From contig CBDFHW010000007.1 of the NCBI GenBank assembly GCA_965247815.1, positions 122,158 to 186,157 on the forward strand: a stretch of DNA of 64,000 nucleotides, in the 5' to 3' direction. Made by a program: the position numbers and the translations under genes. The notes below the pieces were generated by a model, which was given only the letters and a program-made list of their open reading frames with translations, did not search any database and was not told where the DNA came from. How positions within the stretch are numbered: the stretch's first letter is position 1; each line of letters opens with the position of its first letter. This DNA is from CBDAQA01 sp965247815 (GTDB lineage Bacteria > Planctomycetota > Phycisphaerae > Tepidisphaerales > Tepidisphaeraceae). Below, in pieces: positions 1 through 9,464 of this stretch.

Positions 1-911
1 CGATCGGGTCCAAAGCCGCGCTGACGATTCTCCCCGCCTGCTTCATCAACCCGGGCGACGTCGCGATCATGACCACGCCGGGCTATCCGGGTGTTCGGCA
101 CGCATTCGAAATACTACGGCGGTGAGGTGTACAATCTACCGCTGCTCGAGCAGAACAATTTCCTGCCCGATCTGAAGAGCATTCCTGACGACAAGTTGAA
201 ACGCGCCAAGACGCTGGTCATTAATTACCCGAACAACCCGACCGGCGCGTCGGCGACGCCGGAATTTTTCGCCGAGGTGGTCGCCTTCGCGAAAAAGCAC
301 AATCTGATCGTGTTCCACGACGCCGCCTATGCGGCGTTGGTGTTCGACGGCAAACCGCTGAGTTTCCTCAGCACCCCCGGCGCGATCGACGTCGGTGTCG
401 AACTGCATTCGATGAGCAAAGGGTTCAACATGACCGGCTGGCGGCTCGGGTTCGTGGCCGGCAACCCGCTGGTCGTCAAAGCCTACGCCGACGTGAAGGA
501 CAACAGCGATTCAGGTCAGTTCCTGGCCCGTGCAGGAAGCGTGTGCGTTCGCGCTGGACCACCCGGAAATCACACAGAAAATCGCCGCCAAATACAGCCG
601 GCGGATGGACGCCCTGGTGACCATTCTGCAGAAGCACGGCCTGCAGGCGAAAGAAGCCGCGCGGTTCATTTTTCCTGTACGTGAAAGCGCCGAAGTCGGC
701 CACGGTCGACGGCAAAACGACGAGCTTCGAGAAGGCCGAGCAGTTCAGCCAATGGATGATCACCCAGAAGCTGATCAGCACCGTTCCCTGGGACGACGCC
801 GGGGCATACGTGAGGTTCAGCGTCACGTTCGTAGCCAAGAACGAAGCCGACGAACACCGCGTGCTGGGCGAGATCGACAAACGACTTGCCGGCAGCGGAT
901 TCAAGTTTTAA
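1..911 (+). CDS. dapL: LL-diaminopimelate aminotransferase, 5'-truncated and frameshifted
   Basis: PLP-dependent class I/II aminotransferase that makes LL-diaminopimelate from tetrahydrodipicolinate in the short DAP route to lysine and peptidoglycan. The gene enters from the left edge. The protein reads in frame 3 from base 3 (IGSKAALTILPACFINPGD), frame 1 from about 91, frame 2 from about 530, and frame 3 again from about 663 to the stop at 909-911. Each switch is explained by one extra base. Visible motifs are NYPNNPTG (substrate/cofactor region) and SMSKGFNMTGWRLGF, which holds the PLP-binding lysine. The run PACFINPGDVAIMTTPGYP followed by VFGTHSKYYGGEVYNLPL is typical of DapL rather than general aspartate aminotransferases. 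The conserved sequence on both sides of each break suggests sequence error rather than a dead gene. It agrees with the meso-DAP type MurE near 60 kb. Confidence 0.85.
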
Positions 912-959
912 GCGTCGACTGCGCGAAAGCGCTGCCGCCCCTGTAGATCGACGAGTCTG

Positions 960-1422
960 ATGATCACTGCATACCTGGGACTCGGGGCGAACCTCGGTGA
1001 TCGGGCAAATAATATTCGCCTGGCGCTTGACCGGCTCGGGCGCGTTCCGGGCATTCGTGTGGAAATCGTATCGCAACTGATCGAGAACCCAGCCGTGGGC
1101 GGGCCGGCGGGATTCGCCGAGCTTTCTCAATGCCGCGGCGAAGATTCAGACGGACCTGTCAGCCGGAGATCTGCTGGAACAGATGCTGTCGGTCGAACGC
1201 AGCTTGGGCCGGCAGCGCCGAGAGAAATGGGAGCCCCGGCCGATCGATCTCGACCTGCTGCTGTACGATAACGACGTCATTAACACCGACTCGCTTGCCG
1301 TCCCCCACCCGCTGATGCACCAGCGACGATTCGTGCTGGAACCGCTCGCCGAGATCGCCGCCGACGTCGTGCACCCGTTGTTTCAAAAAAACATTTCGAC
1401 GTTGCTCGCCGGGCTGCGTTGA
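960..1422 (+). CDS. folK: 2-amino-4-hydroxy-6-hydroxymethyldihydropteridine pyrophosphokinase (frameshifted)
   Basis: HPPK transfers pyrophosphate from ATP to 6-hydroxymethyl-dihydropterin, the step before FolP in folate synthesis. The N-terminus AYLGLGANLGDR and the signature WEPRPIDLDLLLYDND are both present, and the C-terminal PHPLMHQRRFVLEPLAEIA block is complete. The frame changes near base 1115: reading past one extra g in the run around 1109-1113 restores DSPSFLNAAAKIQTDL and the downstream part. Size after repair is about 154 residues, normal for FolK. The ATG at 960 lies 48 bases after the dapL stop, so the two may be co-transcribed. folP is about 8 kb away at 9465. Confidence 0.88.
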
Positions 1423-1442
1423 CGGTCAGACACGAGGAATTT

Positions 1443-2605
1443 TTACACCGCGTGAGACTTTTTCTTGATCGCTCCGGGCGTGAACAAGCTCGCGCAGTTT
1501 GCAGCCGCCGCTCGCAGCAACCGCTGTCCCTCACGTTGACTTTCGTCGAGGGACATCGGGCGATCACAAATCGAGAAATAGGCGGTCAGCCCCTCGGAAA
1601 AAAGTTCGTCGACGCCCTCGCCGACCGAGCCGACGATCGCGACGCAGGGCACGTTGAGATCACGGCAAAGCCGGGCAACGCCGACGACGGCTTTTCCGTG
1701 CAAAGTCTGTGAATCGAGTCGTCCTTCGCCGGTGATGCAGAGGTCCGCGCCGACCAGCCGGTCGCGGAGGTGAATTTGTTCGGCGACAAGATCGAATCCG
1801 CTCTGCAATCGCCCGGCAAAGAAAGCGGCAACGGCGAAACCCAGACCGCCGGCGGCGCCGGCGCCCGGCTGAATGGCTTGCGGTCGCTTCCCGTTGCGAA
1901 TGCACAAGTCCGACGAGGTCCGCGTCCAACTTCGCGACCGTCTGCGGGGTCGCGCCTTTCTGCGGGCCGAAGACCGCTGGTGCGCCGGCCGCGCCGGTCA
2001 ACGGAATTGTCACGTCACACGCGCCGATGATTTCGATTCCGTTGGTCACTTCGCCCCGGCCCGTGCTTGATCTTGAGGACGCGATTCAGGTCCCGGCCGC
2101 ACAGTGGCTCGGTCATGGACGTGGGCTCGCCGTCTCCGAGCAGGATGGTGAACCCGCAGGCCTGCAGACACCCGATGCCGCCGTCGATCGTCGCGCTACC
2201 GCCTAACCCGAGTATGATTCGTTTCGCACCGTTGCGGATCGCGGCGACGATCAATTCGCCTGTCCCGAACGTGGTCGTGTTGAGCGGGTCGCGGTCCTCC
2301 GGGCGCAGCTGCGACAATCCGCTGGCGGCCGACATTTCGATCACGGCCGTCACGCCGTCGGCGAGCATCGCGTAGCTGGCGTCGACTTTCATTTCCGGCA
2401 ACGGCCCGGTGACTCGGTGAGAAAACAGTTTTCCCCCGCCGGCTGAAAGCAGCGCCGCGAGGGTGCCCTCACCGCCGTCGGCGACGGGGCTTTGCTCGAC
2501 GATCGCTTGGGGAATCGCCGCACGGACCCCCGTGGCGATCGCCTCGGCGACCTCTGCCGCGGGCAGGCAGCCCTTGAACTTATCCGGGGCGATGACGATT
2601 CGCAT
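1443..2605 (-). CDS. Glycerate 2-kinase, GarK/GlxK family (two frameshifts)
   Basis: Cytoplasmic kinase of the Gly_kinase family that phosphorylates D-glycerate to 2-phosphoglycerate. The N-terminus MRIVIAPDKFKGCL and the substrate-loop motif VADGGEGTLAALLSAGGG are characteristic, as are ILGLGGSATIDGGIGCLQA and GADLCITGEGRLDSQTLHGK. From the ATG at 2605 the frame holds to about 2068, changes so as to read EVTNGIEIIGACDVTIPLTG, and changes again at about 1909 to read the last part. Each shift is removed by dropping one base. Repaired length is about 385 residues, the family norm. It is convergent with folK, with a 20-base gap. Product fits the phosphoglycerate mutase (apgM) further along the window, but no local pathway partner is present. 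Confidence 0.85.
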
Positions 2606-2650
2606 GCAATGAACTGGTGACGAGAGCCCGGGTCGGTCGGCTTCGATTGA

Positions 2651-4057
2651 TCAGAATTTCAGCGTGATGTAGCCCATTTCCTGACCGCGAATCACCCAGA
2701 CGCGGGCCTGACCTGATTCGGGAATGCGCGGCGCGAGCGCGCCGAAGTCGTCGAGCGTGGCGATACGAACCCGGCCGACCTGCACGATAATGTCACCGGC
2801 CATGATGCCCGATTTGGCGGCGGCCGAGTCTCGGTCGACGGCTGAAACGAACAACCCGTCTTCCTGGTTCAATCGATATTTTTCGGCCAGCATCGGCGTC
2901 ACCTGCTCGATTGTCATTCCGAACCTTTGCTTGGCCAACTGCACTGCGTTCGGAATAGGCGTCGCCGTCGAGACCAGTTTCTGGCTCGTGCCGTCGGTCC
3001 AGACGACAGTCAGCGGTTGATTCACCTTGGACTGAAGCAGGATCGCATAGGCGTCGACGATGTTGACCGGATGTTCGCCGTTGATGGTGTCGATGGCCTG
3101 CCCGTCATGACCGGCAGCGATCAGCGACGTCGCGACCGTCGCCGGCTCGGTGATGCTCCGCTTCTCGGCGAGCTTCAGCGGGACGTCGACCTTGGTCACC
3201 TGGCTGGGGTTCATCAGTTCGGGGATCAGGTCACGCAGCCGGTCGATCGGGATGGCAAACCCGATGTTCTGTGCGTCCCCGCGAATGGCGGTATTCATGC
3301 CGATCACCTGGCCGTACGCGTTAAGCAGCGGCCCGCCGGAGTTGCCCGGGTTGATTGCGGCATCGGTCTGAATCAAATCCCTGAGCGCGGCTTCCTCGCC
3401 CTTCACCGGAGCGTTGGCAGGCTGCCCGGTTCGCTTGGGCTCAATGTCGCGGTGCAGAGCCGAGACGATGCCGGTGCTCACGCTGTGGCTGAACCCCAGC
3501 GGGTTGCCGACGGCGATCACCGGTTCACCGATCATCAGATCGCCGCTTTCGCCCAAGTCCAAAGTTGGCAGCGGGGTCGGGCTGTGGATGCGAAGGATCG
3601 CGAGGTCGGCGTCCGGGTCGGCGCTGATCAAATCTGCGAACAATTTTCGGCCGTCGGCCAATTCGACGCTGATCTCCCGGGCTTTGTCGATCACGTGGTT
3701 GTTGGTGACGACGTACCCGTCTTTATGAATGATGAATCCGCTGCCCAGCGAGTTCGCGGGGACGCGGACGACCTGCCCGGTGTCGAACTGCCAGAACGGG
3801 TCTCCGCCCAAAACGTGTTCGCTGACCAGCTTGCGGGTCGAAATGTTGACTACCGCGTTCTTGGTCTTCTGCACCACCTGCACGGTGACCGTCCGGCGGA
3901 GATTCACACCCGACCCGGTGTCGATCGACGGGGCGAGCACGGGGGTGTGCTCGACCGGGTCGGCCGCAGATGCCGAGTGGGACACCGCGACCCAACCACC
4001 GACCGCCATCGCGGTGATGACGGCTGCCGCGATCGGGTATACTGAAAGACGGGTCAT
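2651..4057 (-). CDS. htrA: Periplasmic HtrA/Deg-type serine protease
   Basis: Trypsin-like quality-control protease of the HtrA/DegP family, 468 residues from the ATG at 4057, which has GGAG seven to eight bases upstream; an ATG at 4111 would give a less likely start. Residues 1-31 form a signal peptide or anchor. The catalytic triad is visible: His121 in VVTNNHVID, Asp151 in DADLAILRI and Ser240 in INPGNSGGPL. One PDZ domain follows near residues 370-460 (SGIMAGDIIVQVGRVRI). An unusual stretch between the protease and PDZ parts (around 280-350) is longer than in DegS and could be a degenerate first PDZ. It should act outside the inner membrane on misfolded envelope proteins. Confidence 0.92.
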   Translation of the reverse strand: MTRLSVYPIAAAVITAMAVGGWVAVSHSASAADPVEHTPVLAPSIDTGSGVNLRRTVTVQVVQKTKNAVVNISTRKLVSEHVLGGDPFWQFDTGQVVRVPANSLGSGFIIHKDGYVVTNNHVIDKAREISVELADGRKLFADLISADPDADLAILRIHSPTPLPTLDLGESGDLMIGEPVIAVGNPLGFSHSVSTGIVSALHRDIEPKRTGQPANAPVKGEEAALRDLIQTDAAINPGNSGGPLLNAYGQVIGMNTAIRGDAQNIGFAIPIDRLRDLIPELMNPSQVTKVDVPLKLAEKRSITEPATVATSLIAAGHDGQAIDTINGEHPVNIVDAYAILLQSKVNQPLTVVWTDGTSQKLVSTATPIPNAVQLAKQRFGMTIEQVTPMLAEKYRLNQEDGLFVSAVDRDSAAAKSGIMAGDIIVQVGRVRIATLDDFGALAPRIPESGQARVWVIRGQEMGYITLKF

Positions 4058-4167
4058 TTTGAACTCCGGTCGTCTAATAAAAACTCGTCGACGGGCAGGC
4101 CGGCTACACATGCCCTCGGGACTCGATTATACCAGTACATCGGCTTATCGGTGGAAGGAACTCTCGA

Positions 4168-5214
4168 ATGCGACTCCGAATTTCCGGCAGCGTTATGACG
4201 CTGCTGCTTTTGATCACCAGCGTTTTCGGCTCCGCGGCGGCAAGCGGAGCCACCGAATCGGCCCCGACGAGCCGGCCTTCGGCCGGGGTGCATCTGCTTG
4301 CCATGGGTGACTGGGGCATGAATAACTCCGGGCAACGCGGCGTGGCCGCTGCACTGTCCAATCACGTGAGTGATTCGGGTGCGGCTGACGCCATGCTCCT
4401 GGTCGGTGACAATTTTTATATGCAACTGCCCGGAGGGATCAAGGACCCGTCCTGGCAAACCGTCTTCGAGCAGATGTACGACCCGGCCGTGCTGAAAATG
4501 CCGTTCTATGCCGTGCTCGGAAATCACGATTATCAGAGCGGAAAAGCACAGGTCGAACTCGACTACGCCAAGGCGAACCCCGACTCGCGTTGGAAGATTC
4601 CGGCACGGTGGTACCGGGTGGATTTCCCGGCGGTGAACCCGCAGGTGACGGTGCTGATGCTCGACAGCAACCGTGATTCGATGCCAGCCGAGCAGTGGCA
4701 GGCCGAGAAACAGTGGATGAGCGAAGAACTGGAAAAACCCCGGGGAAACTGGACGCTGTGCTGCGCCCACCACCCGCTGTTCAGCAACGGCGGGCACGGC
4801 GACAACGGCGTCCTGCAGCAGCAATGGGGGCCGATGTTGGTCAAAAACAAAGTCGATTTTTTCATCTGCGGTCACGACCACGACCTTCAGCACCTGCAGA
4901 TCCCGCGCTGGTTCACCAGCTTTCTGCTCGTCGGTGGCGGCGGTGGAGATACGAAGCTGATGCGGCACGACGACCGCGGTCCGATGTCCCGATTGACTCA
5001 CGGGTTTGCCGACCTGGCGTTCACCGGCGACGTCGCTTCGGTCAGTTATATTAATGAGGACGGGAAAACCATTCACTCGTTCCAGCGTCGAAAGGACGGG
5101 ACGGTAACGGTGCAGATCGCCGGCGGTGACGACAAAGCGGCGATCAACCCGCTGCGGGCGCTCGAGGGAATAGGCGGGTACACCCCGCCTGCAACCCCCG
5201 CGACCAGGCCGTGA
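4168..5214 (+). CDS. Secreted metallophosphoesterase, tartrate-resistant/purple acid phosphatase type
   Basis: 348-residue calcineurin-like phosphatase with a signal peptide (residues 1 to about 26, cut near ASGA). The dinuclear-metal blocks of the purple acid phosphatase class occur in order: GDWG (47-50), VGDNFY (79-84), GNHDY (118-122), AHHPLFSNGGHGDN, and GHDHDLQHL near residue 235. This order and spacing match the ACP5-like small acid phosphatases. It probably hydrolyses phosphomonoesters outside the cytoplasm. It is divergent from htrA with 110 bases between starts, so both promoters lie in 4058-4167. The next gene starts 29 bases downstream in the same direction. Confidence 0.9.
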   Translation: MRLRISGSVMTLLLLITSVFGSAAASGATESAPTSRPSAGVHLLAMGDWGMNNSGQRGVAAALSNHVSDSGAADAMLLVGDNFYMQLPGGIKDPSWQTVFEQMYDPAVLKMPFYAVLGNHDYQSGKAQVELDYAKANPDSRWKIPARWYRVDFPAVNPQVTVLMLDSNRDSMPAEQWQAEKQWMSEELEKPRGNWTLCCAHHPLFSNGGHGDNGVLQQQWGPMLVKNKVDFFICGHDHDLQHLQIPRWFTSFLLVGGGGGDTKLMRHDDRGPMSRLTHGFADLAFTGDVASVSYINEDGKTIHSFQRRKDGTVTVQIAGGDDKAAINPLRALEGIGGYTPPATPATRP

Positions 5215-5242
5215 CCGCATTCCCGGGCGAGAGGAATTATTT

Positions 5243-7234
5243 GTGAGATCGAACGTCGGCCGAAACTTCATAATCGCAGTGCTGCTGTTGGCGATCGCGC
5301 CGATCGGTCGGATCGGCGCGGCCGACGACGACCCGGGCAGCAACATCTTCGACATGAAGAAGCCCGGGTCGAAGCGGACCACGCCGCCCGATAAGCCCGG
5401 CGATGCGACGCAGAAAGCCCCGGCCGCGGACGCACCGACGGCAACCTCCGCGGCGACTCCGACCGCAACGACTCAACCGGTGGCCCTCGCCCCGTCGCGG
5501 CTTGCCGTCCCGTCCACCGATCAGCAGACCGCGGCTATGAAGATGGTTCGCGGGCTGTATGCGAAGGAACTGCAGGCGGCAGGAAAGCAACCGGATAAGC
5601 TCCTGGATTTAGCCGCCAAAATGTTTCAGGCCGGGCGTGAAGAACAGAACGATCCTGCGGCAAAATTCGCGCTGCTATCACTTTCGAAGGAGTCGGCCAC
5701 CTCCGCTTCGAATTTTGCACTTGCGATTAAGGCTGCCACCGAGACCGGCAAGACGTTCGACGTCGATACGCTCAAACTCAAAGCCGGCGTTGCGCTGGCG
5801 ATCGGCCGGGCACCGTTACTTGTCTCTGACCGTGCGCTTTTCGCTCTGCAGGTGATTGGTTTGTCCGAAGAACTGGTCGCGGGCGAACGGTTCGATCTGG
5901 TTTCGCAGTTGGACGACCTGGCGCACCGCGTCGCGATCAGCAGCGAGGACGCGGCACTTCTACAGTCGGCCCGCGTTTCTGCAGCCGAGCACGCGGCGGC
6001 GAAGTCGGCCTACGCCGCTGCGGTCGACGCGCGGGCGGTGCTCAAGGCGAACCTTTCAGACGGCCCGGCAAACACCACTTTCGGACGATATTGCTGTTTC
6101 GTTCAAGACGACTGGGAGCACGGGTTGCCCTGGCTCGCGGCGGGTAACGACGCAAAGCTGCGCGCGGCCGCGGCGGGCGAAATCGCCAACCCTGCAAGCG
6201 CCGACGACAAGTTTGCGACCGCAGAAGCGTGGTGGGCGATCGCTGCGGCCGAGGCGCCGGCGGCCCGTCGCCACATTCAGTCTCACGCCGCGTCGTTCTA
6301 CGCCGCCGCAACCCAGGGTCTGGCCGGGGTCGCCAAGCTGAAGCTCGACAAACGGTTGAAGGAACTCGCATCGGCCGACGACCTTTCACCGGGGCGGGCG
6401 GTCGACCTGTTATCGAACATCGATGTCGATCGCGATCTGGTAGCCGGGACGTGGACCCGGCTCGCGATCGGGTCTCTGGTGTCCAGCGCGGACGACCGGG
6501 CGCGGATCGAATTCCCGTACCACCCGCCGCTGGATTACGACTACCGGGTGACGTTCACGCGAGACAGCGGCAACGACGGACTCGACTGCGTCTGCGTCGG
6601 CGGTGAAGGTCATCGGCAATTCTGCTTCTCCCTGGGCGGCTCGGCGAACACCGTCGCGGGGTTTTCCGAGATCATGGCGCAACCGGTCGGGAACAATCCG
6701 ACCGGTGTGCGGGGGCACTGGCTTGATAACGGACACCGGCACACGCTGGTGGTGCACGTCCGTCCGGACCGCGTCTCGGCCACTTTGGACGATAAACCGA
6801 TCGGCGGCGAGATGCGGACCGATTTCCGAGACCTGGGTTTATACGGCAAAAACAGCCTGAAGCGGTCCGACACGCTGGGGCTTCAGGCGGTCAGCAGCAG
6901 CTACACGATCCACGAGGCGTATGCGGTCGAGCTCAAAGGCCACGGGCAAAACGTCACTGCCGGAGACCCGGACCAGTCGGCTCTAGTCGCGACGGTGAGC
7001 TATCAGGGTCGATCCAACGGCCATAAGCCATTCACACTGACGCTGTATGCCAACGGCACTGTTCATTCGAGTCTTGACGCGGAAGCACTCTGGTTCGTGC
7101 ACGGGAACACGATCGTCATGCGCTGGGGGGACATCATTGACAGCTTTCAGCTCGCGAACGATCGCCGGAGTTTTACCTCTAAGACTAAGGGGAATGACTC
7201 GATCAAAGGGGAAGTGACCGATGGTGCTCTCTGA
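5243..7234 (+). CDS. Large secreted protein of unknown function
   Basis: 663 residues from a GTG start with GAGAGGA eight bases upstream. Residues 1-27 form a signal peptide (cut near GRIGAADDD). A Thr/Pro/Ala-rich linker follows (about 45-95), then an Ala-rich helical region (about 100-380) and a beta-rich region (about 395-560) whose pattern, including EFPYHPPLDYDYRVTFTRD, resembles laminin-G-like or 3-keto-disaccharide-hydrolase-like sugar-binding folds. The C-terminus carries a small module ending in FTSKTKGNDSIKGEVTDG. No catalytic motif is apparent. It lies directly after the acid phosphatase and is probably co-transcribed with it. Such proteins are common in planctomycetes; I cannot assign a role. 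Confidence 0.8.
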   Translation: MRSNVGRNFIIAVLLLAIAPIGRIGAADDDPGSNIFDMKKPGSKRTTPPDKPGDATQKAPAADAPTATSAATPTATTQPVALAPSRLAVPSTDQQTAAMKMVRGLYAKELQAAGKQPDKLLDLAAKMFQAGREEQNDPAAKFALLSLSKESATSASNFALAIKAATETGKTFDVDTLKLKAGVALAIGRAPLLVSDRALFALQVIGLSEELVAGERFDLVSQLDDLAHRVAISSEDAALLQSARVSAAEHAAAKSAYAAAVDARAVLKANLSDGPANTTFGRYCCFVQDDWEHGLPWLAAGNDAKLRAAAAGEIANPASADDKFATAEAWWAIAAAEAPAARRHIQSHAASFYAAATQGLAGVAKLKLDKRLKELASADDLSPGRAVDLLSNIDVDRDLVAGTWTRLAIGSLVSSADDRARIEFPYHPPLDYDYRVTFTRDSGNDGLDCVCVGGEGHRQFCFSLGGSANTVAGFSEIMAQPVGNNPTGVRGHWLDNGHRHTLVVHVRPDRVSATLDDKPIGGEMRTDFRDLGLYGKNSLKRSDTLGLQAVSSSYTIHEAYAVELKGHGQNVTAGDPDQSALVATVSYQGRSNGHKPFTLTLYANGTVHSSLDAEALWFVHGNTIVMRWGDIIDSFQLANDRRSFTSKTKGNDSIKGEVTDGAL

Positions 7235-7248
7235 CGCGAGGGCGTTGG

Positions 7249-8556
7249 TTATTTGGCCGGCTCCGCGTCGCGCGGGCGTTGTTCGAGAAACCATTTGTAG
7301 AGTGCGGGGTCGGCGTAGGTTTTGGTCCAGACGTCGTGACCGAGGTCGGGATAGACGGTGTATTTCACCGAACCACCGGCCGCGCGCAGGGCGGCGACGC
7401 ATTGGTCCGCGGACTCAATCGCCCGGTCCTTCCCGCCGTGGAAGACCCAGATCGGTTCGTCCTTTAAGGTCAGGATATCGGTCGGATCCACGAAAGCGCT
7501 GATCGGGGCGACGGCGGCGAACCGCTTCGGGAACGTGGCCGCGGTAAGCCAGGAACCGCTGCCCCCGAGGCTTAGTCCGGTCAGATACATTCGTCGTGTA
7601 TCAACGTGGTACTTTGAAGTCACCTCGTCCAGCAGCGCGTTCAGCGCCCAGGGGTTCCAGTCTTCGAGAAATGGGCACTGAGGCGAGACGACCAAGAATG
7701 GAAAATCCTTTTGCGTCAGCAGCCATTTCGGTAAGCCCGTCTGCGTCACATTGCCAAGCCGGTCACCGCATTGACCACTGCCGTGCAGAAACAGAATCAA
7801 GGGCCATTGTTTCGTCGCGGCCGGGTCGTAACTCGCCGGCATGTACGTCAAATAGGAATAGTTCGGCAGATTTAGTTTCTTCTTAAGGCCGAACCACCAC
7901 TCGGCATCGACCAGATAGGGACGGTCCCAGCTCGCTCCCGCCGGCGCGTCGGGCTTTAGTTCCGCTAGCCAGCTCAGAAGTCGTGCGCCGTCGACGTCGT
8001 GCCGCAGCCCGTCGGTGAACCGCCAGCCGGCAAAATCTTTGATCGAGTTCGTCTGTCTTTTACTTATCTCCGGGTCGATGCCGGTCTCGGCAGGGAGTGT
8101 GGTCGCGACGGTCGCTTTCACGCGGTCCCAGTTCACCGGGCCGGGCAGCCGGTAGAGCGTGAGAAACCGCTGATAGGCTTTACCCGATTCAGTTTTGATA
8201 CGAACGATCGCCCCGTAACGACCGGGTTGGTCTGCCGTGTATACCTGTTTGTAGCGGGCATCGTAGAACGTCGTCACCAGCGTATAGGGGCCGATCAGGT
8301 CTTCGATGTAATCGGGATTTTTGAATCCCGGCTTGGGAAAGTGAATTCCGTCGAACACGAAAGGGTCGAAGACGACCGGTTCGTTGAGAAACGCCTCGTG
8401 GCGTCGCCGCTCGAGGCGAACCTGCCGCGTCGTAGGTTGCGTGGTGGACGGGGGATCGGAGGCCACCGGCACGCTTTGCGCCTGTGCGTCCGCGAGGCCA
8501 CCGATGAAAGCTACGATCAAACCGATTTGCGCCCATTTGAAAGTCACGCCGCGCAT
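7249..8556 (-). CDS. Secreted alpha/beta-hydrolase (esterase/peptidase-like)
   Basis: About 435 residues. The ATG at 8556 gives a clean signal peptide (MRGVTFKWAQIGLIVAFIGG, cut after ADAQAQ); an in-frame ATG at 8586 would add ten residues. The C-terminal half is an alpha/beta-hydrolase: WPLILFLHGSG (oxyanion region), nucleophile serine in TGLSLGGSGSW, aspartate near PIWVFHGGKDRAI and histidine in YPDLGHDVW. This matches the phospholipase/carboxylesterase, PHB-depolymerase-like and prolyl-oligopeptidase-like esterases of polysaccharide-degrading bacteria. The N-terminal 200 residues are not recognised. Substrate is unknown; acetyl or feruloyl esters on plant glycans are a guess from the many glycosidases in the window. 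It is convergent with the preceding gene. Confidence 0.85.
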   Translation of the reverse strand: MRGVTFKWAQIGLIVAFIGGLADAQAQSVPVASDPPSTTQPTTRQVRLERRRHEAFLNEPVVFDPFVFDGIHFPKPGFKNPDYIEDLIGPYTLVTTFYDARYKQVYTADQPGRYGAIVRIKTESGKAYQRFLTLYRLPGPVNWDRVKATVATTLPAETGIDPEISKRQTNSIKDFAGWRFTDGLRHDVDGARLLSWLAELKPDAPAGASWDRPYLVDAEWWFGLKKKLNLPNYSYLTYMPASYDPAATKQWPLILFLHGSGQCGDRLGNVTQTGLPKWLLTQKDFPFLVVSPQCPFLEDWNPWALNALLDEVTSKYHVDTRRMYLTGLSLGGSGSWLTAATFPKRFAAVAPISAFVDPTDILTLKDEPIWVFHGGKDRAIESADQCVAALRAAGGSVKYTVYPDLGHDVWTKTYADPALYKWFLEQRPRDAEPAK

Positions 8557-8694
8557 TCTACCCGTAGGGCAGCCGTTCTGAGACATCGAAGGTTAGTTCA
8601 GAACAACGCGTTGCCGGCTTTACACGGAAGCGGAAGTCCCGCTACACTTGTCTTCGTTACCGGTAACCGCTCTTTTGCCGTTTTAGGAGTGTCC

Positions 8695-9144
8695 TTGGCT
8701 CAGGCTGACATCATTATCGCTGACGAAAAGCTTCTGCCCCGGGCGGTCGAACTGTACAACGGCATCTTCCGCCCCAAGCGTGAAGTCGATTATTTCAAGC
8801 GCCGGTTCATGGGCCGGTACAACGCGTTGACGCTGATCGCCCGGGTGGACGATAAACCGGTCGGGTTCTGGGTCGGGTTCGAACTGAAGCCGGGGATGTT
8901 TTATCACTGGCTCGGGGCGGTTCACCCGGACGTCCGCAGGCACGGAATTGGTCGACAGTTGCAGGAAGCGCAACAGGCCTGGGCGAAGGACCACGGTTAT
9001 GAATACGTCCGCTGCGAGTGCATGAACCACCAGCGCGAATTCATTCACTTTGCCATTTCAATGGGCTACGACATGGTCGGAATCCGGTGGGATTCGACGC
9101 ACGCGGATAATCTGATCGTATTCGAGAAGAATCTGATCGATTGA
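8695..9144 (+). CDS. GNAT-family N-acetyltransferase
   Basis: 149-residue acyl-CoA-dependent acetyltransferase. The acetyl-CoA loop reads HPDVRRHGIGRQLQEAQQ, with the preceding beta strand FYHWLGAV, and the fold ends with the usual YDMVGIRWDS / NLIVFEKNL strands. I chose the TTG at 8695 because an AGGAG sits five bases before it; a GTG at 8689 is in frame but overlaps that ribosome-binding site. A much longer upstream open frame on the same strand runs antisense to the esterase gene and is not coding. Substrate (amine or N-terminal residue) cannot be told. Confidence 0.85.
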   Translation: MAQADIIIADEKLLPRAVELYNGIFRPKREVDYFKRRFMGRYNALTLIARVDDKPVGFWVGFELKPGMFYHWLGAVHPDVRRHGIGRQLQEAQQAWAKDHGYEYVRCECMNHQREFIHFAISMGYDMVGIRWDSTHADNLIVFEKNLID

Positions 9145-9182
9145 TTTAGCTTTGCTTCACGGGGCCGCGCCCCCAGAGAAAT

Positions 9183-9389
9183 TCAATCCGCATCGGACGC
9201 GAGGATTGCAACGCTGGTGTCTGATTCCGTTCGGGCCTGATCGGGCGAGTCTTCACAGACCACGGCCGATCCTTGGTACGACAGCCGCGCTTTCGATTCC
9301 AACGAAGATGCCCAACCGACGACCCACACCACAGCTATCGCCGCGAACAACACTGACGGGTAGAGAAAGTTTCGAAGACAATCCCACAT
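9183..9389 (-). CDS. Possible small single-span membrane protein
   Basis: A 68-residue open frame from the ATG at 9389 has one convincing hydrophobic segment (PSVLFAAIAVVWVVGWAS, about residues 9-26) followed by a polar acidic tail. There is no clear ribosome-binding site, and a longer in-frame start exists at 9461. It is the only candidate in the 320-base space between the GNAT gene and folP. It could equally be chance. The rest of this space holds no other recognisable element apart from the folP ribosome-binding region. Confidence 0.3.
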   Translation of the reverse strand: MWDCLRNFLYPSVLFAAIAVVWVVGWASSLESKARLSYQGSAVVCEDSPDQARTESDTSVAILASDAD

Positions 9390-9464
9390 GTCACGTTCGT
9401 CGACGGGTATCTCGTTGATCACATAATTGCTTCGTCTGCCGTCGCAACTTACTTTAGGCAATTC

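Noticed and set aside
2927..4045. 372-codon open frame on the plus strand
   Set aside because: It lies antisense to the htrA gene, which has all catalytic motifs; long shadow frames are common at this GC content.
7999..8694. Long N-terminal extension of the GNAT protein
   Set aside because: It is antisense to the esterase gene; an AGGAG before the TTG at 8695 explains the true start.
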